A model generated the notes under the pieces. That model worked only from the letters and a program-made list of their open reading frames with translations, ran no database searches and had not been told where the DNA came from. The position numbers were made by a program, and so were the translations under genes. This document shows, one piece after another, positions 1 through 7,100 of a stretch of 9,389 nt of DNA. Positions within the stretch are counted from its first letter, which is position 1; every line of letters begins with the position of its first letter. The stretch lies in assembly GCA_043811005.1 (NCBI GenBank), contig JBDRNO010000023.1, positions 1 to 9,389 of the forward strand, read 5' to 3'. The DNA comes from JBDRNO01 sp043811005. Lineage in GTDB: Bacteria; Bacteroidota; Bacteroidia; NORP154.

Positions 1-452
1 GAATTTTTATTGTATTCATAATAGTTATATTTTAAAATATAAAATTAATAGAATTAATACGAATATATTTTTATTTAAGTTTCAATTATATTATTAATTT
101 TTTGAAATAATTTTAGAAATAACTTAATTTAGATATTAGTATCGGAATTTCAATGTTTTAGTAAAATTTATTTTAAAATTTAACTTTTTAGCATTTAATT
201 ATCAGATTCTGGGCTCTGGGTACTTTGGTTCTGGGTTGTTGGTTTTATACTCAGACTCCGTAACCACTACATAGCACCCAGTACCCAGCTACCAGCAACA
301 TTATCTTATTTTTACTTCCTTATTTAAAAACAATTTTATTTTTAATCAATTTACAATATTATGTTTTTATATTATTAAATTAGACGAAATGAAATTTAAA
401 TGGTTGCCTGTTTAAATCCCGGAATTTTAAAGGAGTTTTCAACAATTACTTA
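1..452. other. AT-rich intergenic spacer
   Basis: This stretch is strongly AT-rich and has no credible coding frame. It lies downstream of the minus-strand membrane/spermidine-synthase-like gene that ends at 453. It contains a 16-bp AT-only palindrome at 26-41 and a GC-richer fold-back element at 205-300, annotated separately. I see no GC-rich stem followed by a T-run that would serve as a clear terminator for the gene ending at 453, and no tRNA or recognisable RNA gene. Confidence 0.7.
205..300. repeat. fold-back degenerate CCAG/CTGG repeat element
   Basis: Within AT-rich spacer sits an island of CTGGGTACT-like words (left part, 211-242) facing CCAGTACCCAG-like words (right part, 271-299). 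The 9-mer at 216-224 (CTGGGTACT) is perfectly complementary to 280-288 (AGTACCCAG), and GTTGTTGG at 235-242 is complementary to CCAGCAAC at 292-299 with one mismatch. The same vocabulary (CCAGxACCCAG, CCAGCAAC) recurs on the plus strand at 2640-2850 and 3930-4118, so this looks like an inverted pair of members of one degenerate repeat family. Function is unknown. Confidence 0.5.
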
Positions 453-2078
453 TTATTTGAACATCTTTATTCCTTCATCCAGAAAGGGTTTAATAACTTT
501 TTTTTTGTGTAATTCGCGAATTGCAACCACCATATTAAAGTTTAAATGGTCAATGATCGGTTTGTCATCCTCAAGGATAATTCCACCGGTAAAGTTATAA
601 TTTTCAATATAAATACTATCGGTTACAGGGATCTTATATACATTTTTTGCTATAAAGGATTGCCTGTTATATTGGTAATCCGATAGGTCAATATCACTCA
701 ATGTTGCAAAAAACATTCCTGAAATATCATCGTGGATACTCTGACTTGTGCCAGTGTTTAATAATTTAACCTGAAATCCTGCTGCATGCAAAGTTTTTCC
801 GACAGATTTAACAGCCAGGGAATTTTCACCGACTGTAACGTTTTGAAAATGAACAAATAAAAATGCATTTTCCTTCATTATTTTTTTAATATCACAGAAA
901 CCTTCAATAGAATAAACATTTGCAGGAGGATTTTCAGCCAGAAGCATATCCAGAATAACAATATCATATTTTTTATTCCGGGTTCTTATACAATGCCTTG
1001 CATCATCATTGATAAACTTTATATTACCGGTCATATTGAAATATTTTTTTGCAACTTCTTCTGTCCTGGGATCTATATCACATACATCAATATTAAATCC
1101 CAGATCCGAAAGTTCAAAGACCATACTGCCCCCTCCTAATCCTGCAATAAACACATCTGAATTAGCGGGTTTTACAGAACAATATGTAGCTACCCTGTGA
1201 ATATATGAATAAACAGAGCGACCTGTTGGGATATTGATGATTGTTTGTACCATATTATTTACCAGTAAAGCTCTTGTGTGTTTATTATTATCATCAATAA
1301 TGGCAATATGTCCAAGTATTCCTTCGCTATTATATATCAATTTAAAGTTTTTGCTGGTTGGGATGAACAGCCCGAGAGTTTGTTTAACCGAGTAAAATCC
1401 TATGGCAAAAAAAGAAATTAAAAATATAGCAATTAATAAGGTTTTTCTCCTGATAAAATAAATTACAGGAAAAATGAAAACTATACTTGCAATAATAAAC
1501 GAACTTAACCTTAACCCGATTTTTGGAATTATATAAAACCCGAATATGAATGTTGCCATTATTCCTCCAATTGTTGAAATTGCATATACAGTGCCGGCTT
1601 TTTGTCCTGCACTATCTAATTTGGTTGATAATTTCCTGATAATGATTGGTGATACCATGCCAAGTAAAACCGAAGGTGGAAAAACAAAAAAAAGAAGTGA
1701 AATTATTACTCCGGCTCTGAAATCGAAATTTAAAGTATTTTCAATTATAAATTTACCGGTAATCGGAATAAATAGAATAAAGACTGAAGCAAATAAAAGA
1801 ATATAGTATAATACTGGTTTTTTTAACTTTTCAGAGATCAATCCTCCAACATAATATCCTGTTGTTAAACCTGTTAAAGTTATTGCCAATATTGCACTCC
1901 ATACATATAGTGATGCTCCGTAATATGGTGCAGTAAGTTGAGCGCCTATTAATTCAACAGCCATAACAGCGCTGCCTTCAATAAATGAAATTAACAGCAA
2001 AAACCAAATTTTTTCGTTGAAGATTTTTATCTGCTTGTTTTTCATTATATTTAGCGGAATTTTAAATTGACGTTCCAT
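453..2078 (-). CDS. fused membrane protein / spermidine-synthase-like protein
   Basis: The product is 541 aa from the ATG at 2078, or 530 aa from an ATG at 2045; neither start has a Shine-Dalgarno sequence. The N-terminal half is hydrophobic, with about seven predicted membrane segments (roughly residues 24-44, 56-78, 88-108, 122-146, 161-186, 191-210 and 213-232). The C-terminal half (about 250-460) is a Rossmann-like spermidine-synthase fold. It has the nucleotide-binding glycine motif GLGGGS at 313-318, the acidic strand end CDIDP at 333-337, DDAR at 358-361 and YDIVILD at 371-377. This matches the widespread family annotated as fused MFS/spermidine synthase, probably an inner-membrane protein with a cytosolic domain. 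In true spermidine synthases the last motif continues as DSSDP with a second, substrate-binding Asp. Here the sequence is DMLLA, so the second Asp is lost and polyamine synthesis is doubtful. Substrate and pathway are unknown. Confidence 0.85.
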   Translation of the reverse strand: MERQFKIPLNIMKNKQIKIFNEKIWFLLLISFIEGSAVMAVELIGAQLTAPYYGASLYVWSAILAITLTGLTTGYYVGGLISEKLKKPVLYYILLFASVFILFIPITGKFIIENTLNFDFRAGVIISLLFFVFPPSVLLGMVSPIIIRKLSTKLDSAGQKAGTVYAISTIGGIMATFIFGFYIIPKIGLRLSSFIIASIVFIFPVIYFIRRKTLLIAIFLISFFAIGFYSVKQTLGLFIPTSKNFKLIYNSEGILGHIAIIDDNNKHTRALLVNNMVQTIINIPTGRSVYSYIHRVATYCSVKPANSDVFIAGLGGGSMVFELSDLGFNIDVCDIDPRTEEVAKKYFNMTGNIKFINDDARHCIRTRNKKYDIVILDMLLAENPPANVYSIEGFCDIKKIMKENAFLFVHFQNVTVGENSLAVKSVGKTLHAAGFQVKLLNTGTSQSIHDDISGMFFATLSDIDLSDYQYNRQSFIAKNVYKIPVTDSIYIENYNFTGGIILEDDKPIIDHLNFNMVVAIRELHKKKVIKPFLDEGIKMFK

Positions 2079-2094
2079 AGAATGGCTAAATATA
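2046..2094. promoter_or_regulatory. inverted repeat across divergent gene starts (candidate promoter/operator)
   Basis: TATATTTAGC at 2046-2055 and its exact complement GCTAAATATA at 2085-2094 form a perfect 10-bp inverted repeat with a 29-bp spacer. It lies over the start codons of the divergent genes: minus-strand ATG at 2078 or 2045, plus-strand ATG at 2082. Each arm, read toward the gene it would drive, resembles the Bacteroidota -7 element TAnnTTTG (7 of 8 counting the free positions). The plus-strand copy would give a leader of about 20 nt for the TPR gene. The minus-strand copy would give about 36 nt to the ATG at 2045. I cannot find convincing -33 TTTG boxes at standard spacing, so a dimeric regulator site is an equal alternative. 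Confidence 0.4.
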
Positions 2095-2639
2095 GTATAA
2101 ATTTGATATTTGCATTACTAGGAGTAATGTTGAATTCATGTGATGAGCTTATCAAAGAAGGTGTAGATACTGATTTACCGGAATCTATTGATAAGCAATA
2201 TCAGATGTACTATACAAAAGGTTATCAAAAACTTCAAATAGGGGATTATTCATTAGCTATCAAAGATTTTGATAAGGCAATTAAATTAAAAACTAACGAC
2301 CATAATTCATTTTATTGCCGTGGATATTGTTATTCAGCGCTAAAAGAAGACAGTATCGCGCTATTTGATTATTCCAGGGCAATAGAGTTGTACCCGGACT
2401 TTTCCGGTGCCTTTTTTAGCCGGGCAGTATCATATCAACTATTAGGCAATGATAGTTTAGCCATTATTGATTATACAAAAGTAATTAAAATTTCTCCGGA
2501 TTTAAAGGATGCCTATTTTAACAGAGGTGTTTCTTTCAAAAATATTGGAGATTTTGATAAAGCATGTAAAGATTTTAATAAAGCTATTGAATTAGGTGAT
2601 GGAAAAGCTGGTAGTATTATTGATCAGTTTTGTAGATGA
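2082..2639 (+). CDS. TPR-repeat lipoprotein
   Basis: The product is 185 aa from the ATG at 2082. A TTG codon 15 nt upstream is in frame but adds only five polar residues ahead of the signal peptide, so I reject it. Residues 1-20 form a lipoprotein signal peptide: Lys3, a hydrophobic core (INLIFALLGVML) and a lipobox LNSC with Cys20. The acidic pair Asp21-Glu22 after the cysteine could act in surface export of Bacteroidota lipoproteins, but that is inference. The rest is four TPR-type helix pairs at about 40-71, 76-107, 110-141 and 144-175, with the typical Gly/Ala and A-I-x-L-x-P/D spacing (for example GDYSLAIKDFDKAIKL). It is probably an outer-membrane-anchored protein-interaction scaffold. 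Its partner is unknown and the neighbour is divergent, so no operon partner is visible. Confidence 0.85.
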   Translation: MAKYSINLIFALLGVMLNSCDELIKEGVDTDLPESIDKQYQMYYTKGYQKLQIGDYSLAIKDFDKAIKLKTNDHNSFYCRGYCYSALKEDSIALFDYSRAIELYPDFSGAFFSRAVSYQLLGNDSLAIIDYTKVIKISPDLKDAYFNRGVSFKNIGDFDKACKDFNKAIELGDGKAGSIIDQFCR

Positions 2640-2850
2640 CTAATATCCAATAATCAATATCTCAAACCCAGAACCCGGTAACCAGTTGACAGTAGGCAGT
2701 AGGCAATTGAAAATTAACAATGACCAGCAACCAACATCTAAGCATCCATGCAATCCAGAATCCGGTAAGCAGTATGCAATTACTGAAAAGGGAAAACGGA
2801 GAGTGGGGGAGAGGGTGAAGCGGGAAAATGAATGACGAATGACAAATGAC
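2640..2850 (+). repeat. degenerate intergenic word-repeat tract A
   Basis: This spacer follows immediately after the TPR gene stop. It is packed with short related words: AATATCCAAT, CCCAGAACCCGG, CCAGTTGA, GGCAGTAGGCAATTGAA, GACCAGCAACC, CATCCATGCA (2743-2752), AATCCGGTAAGCAGT, and GACGAATGAC (2834-2843) followed by AAATGACC. Many recur exactly at 3930-4118. A minus-strand open frame spans the tract, but it begins at a TTG and its translation is just the repeat words, so it is not a gene. Function and mechanism of spread are unknown. Confidence 0.55.
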
Positions 2851-2936
2851 CAAACAATGGGTGTTTTGACATAAACGTCACAAAACCTACATGAAGTAAG
2901 TGTTATTATTAGCTTTCCATTTACATCGTACAATCT

Positions 2937-3758
2937 CTAAAGGGTGAATGTAAACCCTTTGTCCTTACCCTTCTTTAACTCTTTATCCTTTTCTATCATT
3001 TGATAAAGAGCAGTTGTGAACTCCTTGCATAAAAAGTTCGTCATAATGTTTTGATCTTTCCTTAAGTAAGTTTCGATCAAAGCACTGTTAAAAGTTACCT
3101 TTTTCTGTATATTAAAGACTATCAACGGCAACCCTTCTTTCATGGTAAGATTGGTCACAAGCAGCCTGGCCGTCCTTTTGTTGCCATCAGGAAAGGGTTG
3201 ATTAATAAAAACCTGGTAAGCCAAATAAGCCGCCTTTTTTAGCAAATGGGTATCGGACTTATTGGTTTTGTCTATCACCTGTTTCATTCTATCCGATACG
3301 TTTTCAGGGATGCTCTCTGGTATTATTTCTCCTTCTTTTCCCTCAAATTGATATTCTATTTTGTTCTTTTTTACCTTGTATTCCCCTAAAGCCTGGCCGG
3401 ATTGCTTCCATGAAGTATAAAAATCCTCTATTCCCCACAAAGAGCTGAGAACATTTTTATTAATTTCTTTTACAATCTTTTCTGTAAGAGGGTATTTATT
3501 TCTCGCAGCCATCACTGAAAACCGAATCGCTTTAAAATTCCCTTTAGCCTCAAGATAATCACTTAAAGGCTTATTAGCAGGAGTTAGATTTTCTGTAATG
3601 ACTTTGGTTGTTTCATAGAGGTTTAACTGGTTCCCCTCTAGTTTGTTGGACTCATAGACGTACTCGATCATTTTTTTTACCTCCACCTGGTCAGGAACAA
3701 AGATGTCCTGTTTTTTAAAAGCGCTCAGCGCTTTGTCAAAATCTTGTAATTCTCTCAT
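2937..3758 (-). CDS. Fic/DOC-family protein with catalytic His replaced by Gln
   Basis: The product is 273 aa from the ATG at 3758; the frame opens further to a TTG at 3806 (289 aa), adding a basic stretch I think is not translated. Fic proteins usually transfer AMP or other phosphate-containing groups to target proteins, using the His of HxFx(D/E)GN(G/K)R. Here the motif is QPFPDGNKRTAR (Gln187 to Arg198). The phosphate-binding GNKR and the acidic Asp191 are intact, but the catalytic His is Gln, codon CAA at 3200-3198. An N-terminal inhibitory motif (S/T)xxxE(G/N) is present as SNKLEG (Ser37, Glu41), the class II arrangement. A flap-like segment precedes the active-site helix (about 118-150). 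Length and layout fit the Fic_N plus Fic family. The gene lies 383 bp downstream of the adhesin on the same strand and is flanked by repeat tracts. No antitoxin-like partner is visible. It may be a non-catalytic or altered-activity Fic fold. Confidence 0.85.
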   Translation of the reverse strand: MRELQDFDKALSAFKKQDIFVPDQVEVKKMIEYVYESNKLEGNQLNLYETTKVITENLTPANKPLSDYLEAKGNFKAIRFSVMAARNKYPLTEKIVKEINKNVLSSLWGIEDFYTSWKQSGQALGEYKVKKNKIEYQFEGKEGEIIPESIPENVSDRMKQVIDKTNKSDTHLLKKAAYLAYQVFINQPFPDGNKRTARLLVTNLTMKEGLPLIVFNIQKKVTFNSALIETYLRKDQNIMTNFLCKEFTTALYQMIEKDKELKKGKDKGFTFTL

Positions 3759-3863
3759 TAGCAAGTTTTTAAATCTCAGCCTTCTTTTTCTCGATATTCT
3801 GATCAATAGTTGAAACTCTCAGATAGGCGATTGTTTTTCCGGGTATTTGCCTGCGTTTTTAAT

Positions 3864-3878
3864 GTTTCAACAAAAATA
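3864..3878 (-). promoter_or_regulatory. candidate promoter of the Fic gene
   Basis: On the minus strand TATTTTTG (3878-3871) matches the Bacteroidota -7 consensus TAnnTTTG exactly. It would start transcription near 3866 and leave a leader of roughly 108 nt to the ATG at 3758. No good -33 TTTG is seen upstream. GTTTCAAC at 3864-3871 overlaps the box and is perfectly complementary to GTTGAAAC at 3809-3816, 47 nt further downstream in the leader, so an operator or leader stem is possible. The surroundings are AT-rich, so the box could be chance. Confidence 0.35.
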
Positions 3879-3929
3879 TAAAATTAAAACATTATTTAGC
3901 GGGAAAACGTAGAAAGCAATATGTGTTTG

Positions 3930-4118
3930 ATAGCAGTCGGCAGACAGCAATTGATAATGACGAATGACGATTTTCGAATGATCAAGCAATCAACCATGCA
4001 ATCAAACATCCATGCACCCAATCACCAGTCGCCAGTTGAAAATTGGCAATAATTATGACGATGACCAGGACAATATCCAATATCCAGTTCCTCACTCCTC
4101 ACCACTCACCAAACCTAA
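3930..4118 (+). repeat. degenerate intergenic word-repeat tract B
   Basis: This is the second tract of the spacer word family, between the adhesin and the Fic gene. It shares exact words on the same strand with tract A: GACGAATGAC (3959-3968), CATCCATGCA (4007-4016), CCAGTTGA, TGACCAG and AATATCCAAT, with similar longer strings such as AGTTGAAAATTGGCAAT against CAATTGAAAATTAACAAT. The words come in a different order from tract A, which argues against a simple duplication of one block. The region from 3807 to 4141 otherwise holds no gene. Confidence 0.55.
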
Positions 4119-4141
4119 TCTTATCAGGGTTTACACTGTAA

Positions 4142-7100
4142 TTATCGTATCACTGTAACATGTCCAAGATATTCATGCATATCTCCATTAGAATCAAGAG
4201 TTTTGATCAACCATACATACACATCCTGTTGAACGACTTTATTGCCATTATTAGCTCTGCCGTCCCATCCATCCCATCCGTCATAGCTGCCGGTATATTT
4301 AAATATCATATCCCCCCACCTGTCAAAGATGTACATTTCAAAATCTTCATTATCGATACTTAAACCGATAGGAAGGAAATATTCATTTCGATCCCTGGTA
4401 TCTTCATTGGGAGTAAAAGCATTTGGAACAAAAAAGGTGTACTCCGGGTTTAAGGTAATGCTGTCTATATAAGTATCAGGACATCCTGAATCTGTTTCAA
4501 CAGTCAGGGTGATTATATATGTACCGGGTTCACCGTAAGTATGTGATGGGTTTTGAATGGTGTCGAAATTGTTCATGCTGGATTCAGGATCACCAAAATC
4601 CCACTCCCATGAAACTACATCATTCGATGAGGAATCAATAAAATTGACTGTAGGACTCAGGATTGATGTTGTATCACCTGATGTAAGAAGCACACCATTT
4701 TGCATAATAACAAATTTAGCTATTGGTTTTGCGAAAGCTATTATTTTTCCGGGTTTTTCTATTGTCGAAGAACAGCCCTTATCAGAAGTTACCGTTAGGG
4801 CAGCATCGTAAGTTCCTGCAATAGTATAGTTATGTGATGTTGAGTATGGCTCATTTGAATATGAAGAATCACCAAAATCCCACAACCATTCAATAATTAT
4901 TATTCCGCTTGTATCACTGATAAAAGATATAAATACAGACGGTTCACAACCCCCTCCGGTAAACGAGAAATCAGCTGTGGGAACCGGGTTGACCCTAACG
5001 GTAATGGAAGCCGAGTCATTATGCGAGCAACCATCACTAACGATAACAGTAAATGTGGTATCATCTGTTAATATCAGGTTGGGTATGATGCCAATAGTAT
5101 CAGTTGGTCCGCCATTCTGCCATGAATAAGTGTATGGTCCTCCAGTTCCTCCGCTCGCTGTTGCAACTATATCAGTTGTGTCACCAATACATATTTCAAA
5201 ATTTGAAGTTGTAACCGATAAAGGAGGTTTTACTGTTATTGTAATAGATTGATAGGAAGAGATACAGCCATTCGCATCTATAACGTAAACAGTATAAATT
5301 GTAGTAGAATCCGGGTTTACAATATGTGATTGAATGCTATCTAAGTTATTATTCCATATATAGGTATAGGGAGGAGTACCTCCGTTGCCTATAGCAAAGA
5401 TTTCAACTTTGTAATTACTATAGCATATTGTTGTATCTCCAATTGTTATCACTTCAAGAAGATTTGGTTGTGTAACTACGGTAAACTCAATGTCAAAACA
5501 ACCATTGGTATCAGTAACTGTAACGGATATTGGTCCGGATGCCAGGCCGGTTGCTATAGAATCTGTCTGTCCTAATGGATCATCCCAAAGATAGGTAACC
5601 GGGATTGTAGTTCCGGTAGAAGTAACCGTAGCAGTTCCTGTATTATCTCCATTGCAATATAAATGAGTTGGTGAAACAGAAATAACAGGACCTGGAATAT
5701 CATCTACAGTTACAGGATAAGTTAGTGAACAACCATTGGCATCAGTTATTATAACATAATATGGGTCTCTTGGAAATAGATCAATCACAGTATCATTGGT
5801 AGTAGCTAACGGATCATCCCACAGGTAAAAATATGGTAGTGTGCCTCCGGAAGTTATAATAATAGCTGTACCATTATTGTACCCGCAAGTAGAGGCATAA
5901 CTGATATCCGTGGCAGATAATGGAGTTGGTTCGTTAACCTGGATCGTATCAGTTTGTGCACAGCCATGAATATCAGAAACAGTAACAATATAAGGTCCGG
6001 CATAGAGATTAGTAACGATTGTAGAATTTCCAGTACCGGGAGGAGCCCAGCTATAAGAATAAAAAGGAGTTCCTCCCTGAACATCTAAGTATATAGCTCC
6101 ATCATCATTTCCATTACAGCTTACATTTATAACAGAATCGTTAATAACAATAGGATCCGGTTCGGAGATAATAACTGTGTTTGTTGTTATACAATTGTCA
6201 ATGTCTGTAATGATCACATTATGTATGCCCCAACATAACCCTGTGGCTGTTGGAGTGGTTTGTCCGTCAGTCCAGAGATAAGTGTAAGGAGCTACACCTC
6301 CACCCACCATTACTACAGCAGTACCATCGCAATCACCATTGCAGCTTGCATCGGTTGATGATATAATAGCGCTGGCTAATAATGTTGGTTCATTTATTGG
6401 GATAATGTTAGAAGTAATGCAGCCATTTGCATCTGTAACCGTAACAGTATATATGCCTCCCGATAAACCTGAAATAAATGTTACACCGCTATCAATCATG
6501 ATACTGCTACTATTCTCCCAAATATATGTTAACGGAGGAGACACCCCTGATGCAAAAACCTCAGCAGTTCCATTGGCATCTCCTGAACAGGTTACGTCAT
6601 TAATAGAAATACTGTCAATATCGGGTCCGGTAATATCATTGATTATAACAGGCATTGTATAAGAACAGCCATTGGCATCGTACACAATTGGATTATATAC
6701 ATCTGCATAAGCATTAAAAATACATGAGCCAACTGTTGTGAACGGGTCATCCCATGTAATTACATAGGGGGCAACACCGCCAATTACATTGACACATGCT
6801 TGGCCATTGTTAAAACCGCACGTTGAAGGTGAAACAGTTTCGTATAAACCTAATATCTGTGGTTGGGTAATAATTACATTTGCCGTTTCAATACACCCGT
6901 TTGCATCTGCAACGGTTACAATATAAACGCCATTACATAGATTATCCGCAACAGGAGTAGTATGGAATAGAGGATCATTCCACTGATAGCTATATGGAGA
7001 TACACCTCCGGATACACTAACGGTAGCATCACCATCACAATCACCATAACAGGTTACATTGTTGGATGTAGTATTTGCAACCAATGGTTGCGGTTCAGTG

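Noticed and set aside
26..41. 16-bp perfect palindrome of A and T only
   Set aside because: In sequence this AT-rich such palindromes are expected fairly often, and nothing nearby supports a function.
400..600. Plus-strand frame of 66 codons with an AGGAG nearby at 431
   Set aside because: The AGGAG lies after the start codon, the frame overlaps the 3' end of the membrane gene, and the product has no recognisable feature.
2640..2933. Minus-strand frame of 97 codons in the spacer after the TPR gene
   Set aside because: It begins at a TTG and its translation is that of the degenerate repeat words; there is no domain and no ribosome binding site.
5854..6084. Minus-strand frame in another phase inside the adhesin
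   Set aside because: It is overlapped fully by the well-supported SprB frame and its translation is low-complexity Leu/Ile.
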